Notes under the pieces: generated by a model
The model's database searches: none
Told to the model about the DNA's origin: nothing
The model's input: only the letters and a program-made list of their open reading frames with translations
Position numbers and translations under genes: made by a program
NCBI GenBank assembly: GCA_003123965.1
Contig: NNSL01000394.1
Location: forward strand, 1 to 6,726
Origin: Balneolaceae bacterium SMO_bin1
Lineage (GTDB): Bacteria; Bacteroidota; Rhodothermia; Balneolales; Balneolaceae
Length of the DNA: 6,726 bases
Reading direction: 5' to 3'
Part shown: positions 1-5,311 of the stretch, piece after piece
Layout of the letters: each line of letters starts with the position of its first letter
Position numbering within the stretch: position 1 is the first letter of the stretch

Positions 1-768
1 ATATTCGTCAACATTTTTGGCTTCCCCGTCGGTTTGCTCTTTGGCAAACGCATCGGTAAGCTTAGCTGGATGCAATTTTTCAACTTTCTTAATCATTAGC
101 TTAAACCCGGCTTGGTCGTCTTCTTCGCCCACTTCAACGTTAATGATATCGCCGACTTCCTTGCCAAGCAGATCGTCCTGAAATTGCGCAAATTCATCTT
201 TGCGAAGGTCAATTACCTGATCTTCGTCTGTTTCTTCTTCAATGGGTTCGCCGTCATCATCCAAATGCACGGCATCTACAGTAACTTTACTTTCTTCGGT
301 GATGGGTTCTTCCACTTCTTCCCAGTTGCCTTCCTGCTCCCGCACGCGATCCAGTTCTTCCTGCACTTCTTCATCACTTACATCGTGCACCAAACGGTCA
401 ACAGTAACTTTTTCGAGGTCAGCCAGTTCAAATTCAGGACGCATGCCCACTTTAAACTTGGCTTCAAGCTTGTCGTCTTCCCAGGTAAGGTCCAGCATTT
501 CAGGTTCGCCGACCGGCTCATACTCGGGAATTACTTCGTTTTCAAAAACTTCCTGAACATATTTATTAACCTCTTCCTGTTCAATTTCATCACCAAATCG
601 CTTGCGAATAATGTTGATGGGAACCTTTCCTTGTCGAAAGCCCGGCATCTGAATTTGCTTCTTATACTTCTTGTAGGCTTCGTTGAACTTCGGTTCGAGA
701 TCTTCACGGTTGGCAGTAATGATGATCTCTTTATTTACTGAACTGTTGTCTTGTACGGATATTTCCAC
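1..768 (-). CDS. tig: Trigger factor, N-terminal 256 residues (partial, continues beyond the left edge)
   Basis: Ribosome-associated chaperone that binds nascent chains at the exit tunnel in the cytoplasm. The translation has the ribosome-docking signature PGFRQGKVP at residues 42-50 inside a typical N-terminal domain (about 1-115). A region in the place of the FKBP-like PPIase domain follows (about 155-232), and then the start of the C-terminal chaperone domain. The start is GTG at 768-766, because the N-terminus (MEISVQDNSS) aligns with family N-termini, a GGAG lies 7 bases upstream, and the next in-frame Met is residue 41. The PPIase region is very acidic and I do not see the usual IPGFE-type core, so prolyl isomerase activity may be lost. 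The C-terminal part is outside the window. A tRNA-Leu lies 47 bases upstream on the same strand. The family call is firm. Confidence 0.95.
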   Translation of the reverse strand, partial: MEISVQDNSSVNKEIIITANREDLEPKFNEAYKKYKKQIQMPGFRQGKVPINIIRKRFGDEIEQEEVNKYVQEVFENEVIPEYEPVGEPEMLDLTWEDDKLEAKFKVGMRPEFELADLEKVTVDRLVHDVSDEEVQEELDRVREQEGNWEEVEEPITEESKVTVDAVHLDDDGEPIEEETDEDQVIDLRKDEFAQFQDDLLGKEVGDIINVEVGEEDDQAGFKLMIKKVEKLHPAKLTDAFAKEQTDGEAKNVDEY

Positions 769-775
769 GTAATTA

Positions 776-779
776 CTCC
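776..779 (-). promoter_or_regulatory. Ribosome binding site (GGAG) for the tig GTG start
   Basis: GGAG on the minus strand sits 7 bases before the GTG codon at 768-766. It supports GTG as the start of trigger factor. It is notable because the other genes here have no clear Shine-Dalgarno sequence. Confidence 0.6.
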
Positions 780-815
780 GGTAATAGGTTAATTAAAACT
801 ACATGATTTGCATAG

Positions 816-899
816 TACGAGAGGAGGGACTCGAACCCACACGCCTTAAAAGGCACTAGATCCTAAATCTAGCGCGTCTACCAATTCCGCCACTCTCGC
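816..899 (-). tRNA. tRNA-Leu (anticodon UAG)
   Basis: An 84-base class II tRNA on the minus strand. The acceptor strands are GCGAGAG and CTCTCGT, with discriminator A at 816. The D loop contains GG (AATTGGTAGA). The anticodon stem CTAGA/TCTAG encloses the loop TTTAGGA, giving anticodon UAG, which reads CUN leucine codons. A long variable arm (GCC-TTTTAA-GGC) and a TTCGAGT T-loop follow. The 3' CCA is not encoded (the bases after the discriminator read CTA). Two pairs are not Watson-Crick: G1-U72 in the acceptor and U50-U64 in the T stem. The gene lies just upstream of trigger factor on the same strand. Confidence 0.96.
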
Positions 900-907
900 A
901 GTAATGA

Positions 908-927
908 TTTGAAAGTGAATTTTCAAA
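908..927. repeat. Short inverted repeat in the tRNA-Leu leader
   Basis: TTTGAAA at 908-914 and TTTCAAA at 921-927 are perfect 7-base inverted arms around a 6-base loop. They lie between the proposed promoter and the mature 5' end of the tRNA. This may be a leader hairpin or a binding site. It is AT-rich and short, so chance is quite possible. Confidence 0.3.
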
Positions 928-931
928 GCCA

Positions 932-963
932 CAAAAAATACGGTTTTTTTGCGCCGCATTCAA
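932..963 (-). promoter_or_regulatory. Putative Bacteroidota-type promoter for tRNA-Leu/tig
   Basis: Read on the minus strand, TTG (963-961) is followed by a 20-base spacer and then TATTTTTTG (940-932). The second box resembles the -7 consensus TAnnTTTG with one extra base, and the spacing suits the -33/-7 arrangement known in Bacteroidota. Transcription would start roughly 25 bases upstream of the mature tRNA 5' end. Confidence 0.45.
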
Positions 964-1021
964 CAAGATTCACTGCAGGTTGTATATAATTTCCCGGCAT
1001 GAACGGAAGTGATCTTTTTCA

Positions 1022-1029
1022 TACCTTTG
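1022..1029 (+). promoter_or_regulatory. Putative -7 promoter element of cutA
   Basis: TACCTTTG is an exact match to the Bacteroidota -7 consensus TAnnTTTG. A start site a few bases downstream (about 1034-1036) would leave a leader of roughly 27 bases before the cutA ATG. The -33 box is poor: ATG rather than TTG at 999-1001, with a 20-base spacer. Confidence 0.5.
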
Positions 1030-1062
1030 TAACACCATCATAAATCATAAAATTGCACTGCC

Positions 1063-1422
1063 ATGTTTAATAACTTACGGCTTGTTTATATCACCACAAA
1101 AGATAAAAAAGAGGCACGCTCCATTGGCAAAACCTTGGTTGAAGAACAACTGACGGCCTGCGTTAACATTATTGACGGCATGGAATCGATCTATCGCTGG
1201 GAAGGTGAAATCCAGGAAGCTAACGAGTGCATTCTTATCGCCAAAACCCCATACCATAACGTTAAAGAGCTCACCGAACGCGTTAAAGAACTGCACAGCT
1301 ATGATTGCCCATGTATTATTTCGTTGCAGCTTTCTGAGCAGGAAGGGAATGAGGCCTACCAGCAATGGCTGATACAGGAGACCCAAAAGAAAGAAATCAA
1401 CTACGAGATCGAGGATATTTGA
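1063..1422 (+). CDS. cutA: CutA-family protein (CutA1)
   Basis: A 119-residue protein, the usual length of this small cytoplasmic trimer-forming family. The family is named for divalent-cation tolerance in E. coli, but its biochemical role is unsettled. Recognisable stretches are VYITTKDKKEA (8-18) on the first strand and helix, LTACVNII (30-37), ESIYRWEGEI (41-50) and HSYDCPCIISL (78-88), the last corresponding to the conserved His-x-Tyr-x-x-Pro-x-Ile block. The ATG at 1063 gives a standard N-terminus. No Shine-Dalgarno is visible, but a good -7 promoter element lies about 34 bases upstream. It is divergent from the tRNA-Leu/tig unit, and the next gene starts 120 bases downstream with its own candidate promoter, so cutA may be monocistronic. 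Confidence 0.93.
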   Translation: MFNNLRLVYITTKDKKEARSIGKTLVEEQLTACVNIIDGMESIYRWEGEIQEANECILIAKTPYHNVKELTERVKELHSYDCPCIISLQLSEQEGNEAYQQWLIQETQKKEINYEIEDI

Positions 1423-1469
1423 TTTAAGTATAAAGGGGATAAAGACATAAAGGTCACTTGAAAGTAGAT

Positions 1470-1503
1470 TACCTCCTTACACTCGAACTTCCTTATACCT
1501 CCT
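1470..1503. repeat. Direct repeat TACCTCCT, two copies 26 bases apart
   Basis: TACCTCCT occurs at 1470-1477 and 1496-1503, in the 120-base gap between cutA and the crotonase gene, just upstream of the proposed crotonase -7 element. The core ACCTCCT equals the anti-Shine-Dalgarno end of 16S rRNA; on the other strand it reads AGGAGGT. No plausible gene starts behind either copy on the minus strand. It may be a tandem regulator site or chance. Confidence 0.4.
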
Positions 1504-1514
1504 GTACAAGATCT

Positions 1515-1522
1515 TAATTTTG
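1515..1522 (+). promoter_or_regulatory. Putative -7 promoter element of the crotonase gene
   Basis: TAATTTTG matches the Bacteroidota consensus TAnnTTTG exactly and lies 20 bases before the ATG at 1543. The expected start site near 1527-1529 would leave a very short leader. The -33 region has only a weak TTA at 1493-1495 (19-base spacing). Confidence 0.45.
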
Positions 1523-1542
1523 TTCTCAACCTGTATCCTACC

Positions 1543-2307
1543 ATGTCCGTTTTAAAAGTTTCCCGCCAGAGCCACACTATTACCGCTACTATCAATCGGC
1601 CGGAGGCGCATAATGCCGTCAACTTCGCCGTGATGGACCAGCTTGAATCGCTGCTTTCAAAAATTGAGGCTTCTGACGATATCCGCTGCCTTATTTTAAA
1701 GGGTACCCCAACCGCTTTTATATCCGGCGGCGACCTACAGGAATTTCATACCATAAAAACAGCCAAAGAAGCACGACCCATGGCCAAGCGGATGACCACT
1801 ATCCTGGAACGCCTCGAAACCCTGCCCTGCTGGACCATCGCCTGTATCAACGGCCCGGCGTACGGGGGCGGCTGCGAAATTATGCTGGCATTCGACTTTC
1901 GCATTGCGGGAGAACAATCTACGTTTGGTTTTACCCAAGGTAAGTTTTATCTGCCGCCGGGCTGGGGCGGGCTTACCCGGCTTGTTGAACGCGTAGGACG
2001 ATCTACTGCACTGCGCTGGCTGGCCGAAGCTGCCGTTATTGATTCCGAAACGGCGCTGAGCCATAAGCTAATCGATCGCAGGGAGCCGGCCGAAACGCTG
2101 GAAGATGCAACAAAAGAATGGGCCGAATCGCTGTGCCACAACGGTCGCGATTACATATCGGCGCTAAAAAAAGGGGCGCTTAGACTGGCGGAGGCTCGCT
2201 GGAAAGCTATTGAACAAGAACTTAAACCATTTGCTCAATTTTGGGAAGACGAACGACATCATCAGCGCGTTGAAAAATTCTTAAACCGAAAGAAAAGTGG
2301 AGATTAA
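1543..2307 (+). CDS. Enoyl-CoA hydratase/isomerase (crotonase) superfamily protein, substrate unknown
   Basis: A 254-residue single-domain crotonase acting on an acyl-CoA thioester in the cytoplasm. Family marks are INRPEAHNAVN (17-27), the first oxyanion-hole block SGGDL (61-65), INGPAYGGGCE (102-112) supplying the second oxyanion NH and a glutamate, and PPGWGGLTRLVERVG (138-152). E112 aligns with catalytic Glu144 of rat mitochondrial enoyl-CoA hydratase. The second catalytic glutamate (Glu164 in rat) is replaced by Q132 in FGFTQGK. The WGG in place of the hydratase AGG and the surrounding pattern recall ECHDC1-type ethylmalonyl-CoA decarboxylases and poorly characterised bacterial paralogues. 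A plain 2-enoyl-CoA hydratase role is therefore doubtful; decarboxylase, isomerase or hydrolase activity is possible. No fatty-acid oxidation genes adjoin it. The stop codon overlaps the stop of the convergent protease gene. Confidence 0.88.
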   Translation: MSVLKVSRQSHTITATINRPEAHNAVNFAVMDQLESLLSKIEASDDIRCLILKGTPTAFISGGDLQEFHTIKTAKEARPMAKRMTTILERLETLPCWTIACINGPAYGGGCEIMLAFDFRIAGEQSTFGFTQGKFYLPPGWGGLTRLVERVGRSTALRWLAEAAVIDSETALSHKLIDRREPAETLEDATKEWAESLCHNGRDYISALKKGALRLAEARWKAIEQELKPFAQFWEDERHHQRVEKFLNRKKSGD

Positions 2308-2310
2308 TCT
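2301..2310. other. Palindrome containing the overlapping stop codons of two convergent genes
   Basis: AGATTAATCT is a perfect 10-base palindrome. The crotonase stop TAA (2305-2307, plus) and the protease stop TAA (2306-2304, minus) share its centre, so the genes overlap by 4 bases and both end in Asp-stop. There is no space for a terminator between them. Confidence 0.9.
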
Positions 2311-3500
2311 TCACTCACTTTTGAGCGTAGTTTTATCTCTGCTTCATACAGCTTGTTATTTCTAATAAGCTGTATCTGCAGTGAATCACCCACCGAATAT
2401 TCACGAAACAAGGCCTGGGCATGCATTTGGCTTTGTACCCGTTCATTGCCAATACGCACAAGTACATCACCGGGACGAATACCGCCTTCGTATGCCGGAC
2501 CGTCGCGGTTGATGCTGTTTACAAATAACCCCATTACGTATGGCAAATTATTTTGACGCACCAGCCGGGGTGTCATGGGGGTAGTTTCCATGCCCAAATC
2601 GTACTCGGTTTTTACTTCACCGGTGGCGGCAAGCTGATTTATGATTTTCTGCACGCGATTACTTGGAATAGCAAAACCAAGGCCCACAAATCCAGCACTG
2701 GTGCCGCCTGTAAAAATAAAGGTATTAACACCAATCACGCGTCCCCGGCTATCTACCAACGGGCCACCGGAGTTTCCACTGTTAATAGCAGCATCCGTCT
2801 GAATCATGTCAATATATACACGAGGCTCATTGGGATTGGGCCTAAAATCCCGATGCAAGGCACTAACTACGCCGACCGTTACCGATGGCTGTGCTGATTT
2901 AAAAAGTCCAAACGGATTCCCAATTGCCAACGCCCATTCTCCAACCATTACGTCCTCCGAATCGCCAAATTCAACCGTAGGAAATGAACGGTCGGCCTTA
3001 ATCCTGAGAAGGGCTAAATCGGCCAGCTCATCGGTGCCTACAATCTCAGCTTCGTACTGCGAGCTGTCCATCATTGAAACCATGATTTTCTTTGCATTGG
3101 CATCCGCAACGTGCTCATTGGTAACCACCAGCCCGTCACTGCTGATAATAAAACCCGATCCCATGCTTGTATATTCCTGTTCGCTTGGCAGGTTGAAGAA
3201 TCGGCGAAACATTTCTTGCTGACGATTCGTCTCCACGACCTCCGTTGCTGTGATACTTACTACAGCCGGGCTTACCTCCTGCACCGCACGGGTAATGGCA
3301 TTTCGGCGCCCCTGGTACAGCGCCGAATCCGTATCGCGCTCCAGCTGGTTATTCGATTCAACAAGGGTATCAGCCTGCGTGGTATCGGCAACAGTTAATG
3401 CAGGGGACGATTCGTTTTGCTCAGATGACTGGCCCTGAGTGCAGGCTACAAAAAAAATTAATGAAAAAAGGTACAACGGGAGGAAATGGTTACGTATCAT
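2304..3500 (-). CDS. HtrA/Deg-family serine protease, lipoprotein with one PDZ domain
   Basis: A 398-residue envelope protease of the HtrA (DegP/DegQ/DegS) family, which degrades or senses misfolded exported proteins. The N-terminus is a hydrophobic signal sequence ending in FVAC, so Cys20 is the likely lipidated residue. A Ser/Thr/Gln/Glu-rich tether (21-62) follows. The trypsin-like domain (about 65-290) shows a full catalytic triad: H130 in TNEHVA, D161 in LADLALLRI and S244 in INSGNSGGPL. FRRFFNLPSEQE (98-109) lies where the LA loop is expected and is short. A single PDZ domain (about 299-392) includes GIRPGDVLVRIG. One PDZ and a membrane anchor give a DegS-like layout rather than the two-PDZ DegP form, but the anchor is a lipid, not a transmembrane helix. 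It lies 45 bases downstream of nrnA on the same strand and is possibly co-transcribed. Confidence is high for the family and moderate for lipidation. Confidence 0.94.
   Translation of the reverse strand: MIRNHFLPLYLFSLIFFVACTQGQSSEQNESSPALTVADTTQADTLVESNNQLERDTDSALYQGRRNAITRAVQEVSPAVVSITATEVVETNRQQEMFRRFFNLPSEQEYTSMGSGFIISSDGLVVTNEHVADANAKKIMVSMMDSSQYEAEIVGTDELADLALLRIKADRSFPTVEFGDSEDVMVGEWALAIGNPFGLFKSAQPSVTVGVVSALHRDFRPNPNEPRVYIDMIQTDAAINSGNSGGPLVDSRGRVIGVNTFIFTGGTSAGFVGLGFAIPSNRVQKIINQLAATGEVKTEYDLGMETTPMTPRLVRQNNLPYVMGLFVNSINRDGPAYEGGIRPGDVLVRIGNERVQSQMHAQALFREYSVGDSLQIQLIRNNKLYEAEIKLRSKVSED
2346..2375. other. Strong hairpin (13-base stem, 4-base loop) inside the 3' end of the protease gene
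   Basis: Arms 2346-2358 and 2363-2375 pair over 13 positions around the loop TTTC, with a single G-T wobble (2355/2366). In plus-strand RNA the odd pair is G-U. In the protease mRNA it becomes a C-A mismatch, so the structure favours the plus-strand transcript. It starts 39 bases after the crotonase stop and could form or protect the 3' end of that mRNA. No T-run follows on either strand, so it is not a standard intrinsic terminator. On the minus strand it encodes residues 376-385 (IQLIRNNKLY) of the PDZ domain. Confidence 0.55.
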
Positions 3501-3523
3501 AACAGCATCAACAAGAATTTTAG

Positions 3524-3545
3524 CCGAATATCGTAAAAAATTCGG
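3524..3545. other. Small inverted repeat between nrnA and the protease gene
   Basis: CCGAAT (3524-3529) and ATTCGG (3540-3545) form a 6-base stem with a 10-base loop, directly abutting the nrnA stop codon. In minus-strand RNA the loop contains a U-run but no U-tract follows the stem. It could be a weak processing or attenuation hairpin in the 45-base gap; intrinsic termination is unlikely. Confidence 0.35.
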
Positions 3546-4526
3546 TTATGTGGCTTCAGCTTTTGCAAGTTGCTCGGCGCCAACAGCCACCACTTCTTCG
3601 ATGGTTTTTTCCAACGGTCCGGGATGCCATGCACCCGAGGCTTTCTTGTGGCCTCCTCCGCCAATCTTTCGGGCCCATTTGTTTACGTCCACATCACTTT
3701 TTGAGCGAAGGCTCATTTTTACGCCATCACCCAACGCCTTAAACAGCACGGCGGCCTTAATGCCGGTAACGCTAAGCGGGTAGGCTACAAACCCTTCGCA
3801 ATCATCGTTGGTGGTATTGGTTTCTTCGAGCATTTCTTCTGTAACGTACATGATGGCAATTTGATTGTTCTCGAATAATTCAATGGTGCTCATAGCCATA
3901 CTGAGCAGGTGCAGCTGGTTTAGCGACTTATTCGAAAACACTTTCTCGGCTACTACATTCGGGCGGAAATCGCCAATACGCAGCAGTTCTGATGCCGTGT
4001 TCATCGTGCCCGGAGTTACGCTGTCGTACTGCAGCGATCCCGTGTCGGTTAAAATGCCGGTATAAAGCGCCATGGCGGCTTCTTTGTCCATCAGACTAAT
4101 GTCATCCTCTTCATACAAATGATAGATAAGCTCGCAGGTTGAGGATGCCTTTTCTTTGGAGATGGTAATATCAAATCCATTTTGCGGGTCGGGGTGATGA
4201 TCAATCATATAGCTGGGCTTGGGATCATCCTTCATATACTCCGCGTAGCTGCCAAAGCGCGCCGGCGAATTGCCGTCGAGCAGCAGAAAAGCATCGCAGC
4301 GTTTCAGGCTTTTTTCATCGGGCTCCTGTATTGGATACATATCCGTGAGCCACTTCAAATTCAGCGATACCTGGTCGTCATTAAATGCATATGCTTTGAT
4401 ACCGTTTTTTTCGAGCCATTTGCACATGGCTACCTGTGCGCCAATGCAATCACCATCGGGGCGAATATGCGAATACACCCCAACTACTTTGTGCGATTTT
4501 AACTCTTTAATAAGCTCTTTAAACAT
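3546..4526 (-). CDS. nrnA: DHH/DHHA1 phosphoesterase, bifunctional oligoribonuclease / pAp phosphatase (NrnA-type)
   Basis: A 326-residue cytoplasmic enzyme, the usual length for NrnA. Characterised members finish RNA decay by hydrolysing 2-5 nt RNA fragments and also remove the 3' phosphate from pAp. The N-terminal DHH domain carries the metal-binding sets SHIRPDGDCIG (19-29; H20, D24, D26), LLLDGN (81-86; D84), IDHHPD (108-113) and TGILTDTGSLQYDS (156-169; D161). The C-terminal DHHA1 domain has SLRSKSDVDV (272-281) and the glycine-rich substrate loop GGGGHKKASGA (289-299). All expected metal and substrate residues appear present, so it should be active. The ATG at 4526 gives a normal N-terminus (MFKELIKELK) without a visible Shine-Dalgarno. 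It is divergent from thiamine pyrophosphokinase and followed by the protease gene after 45 bases. Substrate preference among nanoRNA, pAp and cyclic-dinucleotide breakdown products cannot be read from sequence. Confidence 0.92.
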   Translation of the reverse strand: MFKELIKELKSHKVVGVYSHIRPDGDCIGAQVAMCKWLEKNGIKAYAFNDDQVSLNLKWLTDMYPIQEPDEKSLKRCDAFLLLDGNSPARFGSYAEYMKDDPKPSYMIDHHPDPQNGFDITISKEKASSTCELIYHLYEEDDISLMDKEAAMALYTGILTDTGSLQYDSVTPGTMNTASELLRIGDFRPNVVAEKVFSNKSLNQLHLLSMAMSTIELFENNQIAIMYVTEEMLEETNTTNDDCEGFVAYPLSVTGIKAAVLFKALGDGVKMSLRSKSDVDVNKWARKIGGGGHKKASGAWHPGPLEKTIEEVVAVGAEQLAKAEAT

Positions 4527-4669
4527 AACAATGGCCGATATTGGCTGAAAAATAAGCTTACTAAAATGGGGTATAGCATGGAATAAAGCAATAATTTTTT
4601 CAGGGTTCCCACTTGGTCAGTTTTCATGTATATTTAACGGCACAGATAATCAGAACGGCTTTTTGAGTA
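4527..4669. other. Divergent intergenic region between nrnA and tpk
   Basis: 143 AT-rich bases that must hold the promoters of both flanking genes. I find no exact TAnnTTTG in either direction. The nearest is TATATTTA at 4629-4636 (plus strand, 34 bases before the tpk ATG), with TTG at 4613-4615, but their spacing is too short. No TPP riboswitch core is visible. TAAGCTTA at 4553-4560 is an 8-base palindrome of unknown meaning. Confidence 0.5.
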
Positions 4670-5287
4670 ATGAATATTTTAATTCTCTGTAATGGGCGTG
4701 CCCCATCCGAACCGCTGCTTGAGGAGGCACTGCAACAGGCTGACTTCTTTATTGCTGCCGACGGTGGAGCAAACATAGCGCGCTCGTTGGGGCACCGACC
4801 CGACATTGTTATCGGAGATCTTGACAGCTACCAAAAAAAAGAGGCCGATAGTCTTAAGGTCATATATAAACCCAGCCAATACGCCAATGACCTCGAAAAA
4901 GCGCTCCAGCTGGCTCATACCAAGGAAGCCAGCAGTGTAACCGTTTTGGGCGCAACGGGCCTTCGGCTTGATCACACACTTAAGAACCTCTCTGTGCTCA
5001 AGCAGTTTAACAGCTTGTTTGAATCGCTTCTTTTTCGTGATGATTTCGGCTCAACCCAGCTGCTGCCTAAAGAGTTTTCAAAAGAAATAGAAATTGATAC
5101 CCCAATATCGCTGTTTCCCTTATCTGGAAAGGTAAGCGGTATTACTACACATGGACTCAAATATCCTCTGAATGATGAAAGTATTGAAAACGGCATCCGC
5201 GACGGCTCGTCTAATACAGTTACGGAGTCGCCGGTACAAATCAGCCATGCGTCCGGTGATTTACTGCTATTTATTGCTCACACTTAA
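4670..5287 (+). CDS. Thiamine pyrophosphokinase (thiamine diphosphokinase)
   Basis: A 205-residue cytoplasmic enzyme that transfers pyrophosphate from ATP to thiamine, giving thiamine diphosphate in one step. It works in thiamine salvage, unlike ThiL, which phosphorylates thiamine monophosphate. The N-terminal catalytic domain shows AADGGAN (29-35), VIGDLDS (47-53), QYANDLEKAL (70-79; D74) and LGATGLRLDHT (93-103), the acidic Mg/ATP-binding blocks of the family. The smaller C-terminal beta domain, which completes the thiamine pocket at the dimer interface, shows THGLKYPL (160-167) and a degenerate GSSN (179-182) near the usual G-x-S-N. Length is typical. The ATG at 4670 has only a weak GAG three bases upstream. 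A sodium:solute symporter starts 24 bases after its stop, suggesting an operon. No TPP riboswitch is seen upstream. Confidence 0.92.
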   Translation: MNILILCNGRAPSEPLLEEALQQADFFIAADGGANIARSLGHRPDIVIGDLDSYQKKEADSLKVIYKPSQYANDLEKALQLAHTKEASSVTVLGATGLRLDHTLKNLSVLKQFNSLFESLLFRDDFGSTQLLPKEFSKEIEIDTPISLFPLSGKVSGITTHGLKYPLNDESIENGIRDGSSNTVTESPVQISHASGDLLLFIAHT

Positions 5288-5311
5288 TTTTTCATCACCG
5301 AATCTGTATTA

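Noticed and set aside
112..741. A 209-codon Phe-rich plus-strand open frame, and a 104-codon Ser-rich one within it
   Set aside because: Both are antisense to the clear trigger factor coding sequence. The Phe/Ser richness mirrors its Glu/Lys/Asp codons.
1075..1386. A 103-codon minus-strand open frame opposite cutA
   Set aside because: Shadow of a strongly conserved cutA frame, with no family resemblance.
1401..1622. A 73-codon minus-strand open frame across the cutA/crotonase gap
   Set aside because: It overlaps both genes and has no recognisable domain. The AGGAGGT copies fall inside it rather than before its start.
2346..2375. Intrinsic terminator for the crotonase or protease gene
   Set aside because: The stem is strong but no T-run follows on either strand, so it was recorded as a hairpin only.
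2553..3438. Several plus-strand open frames of 62-138 codons across the protease gene
   Set aside because: All are antisense to an HtrA frame with an intact catalytic triad, and none has a recognisable motif.
4182..4548. Plus-strand open frames of 106 and 92 codons near the nrnA 5' end
   Set aside because: Antisense shadows of nrnA. They would run into its conserved metal-binding region and show no domain.
4527..4669. TPP riboswitch in front of thiamine pyrophosphokinase
   Set aside because: I looked for the CTGAGA and downstream conserved core and found neither in the 143-base leader.
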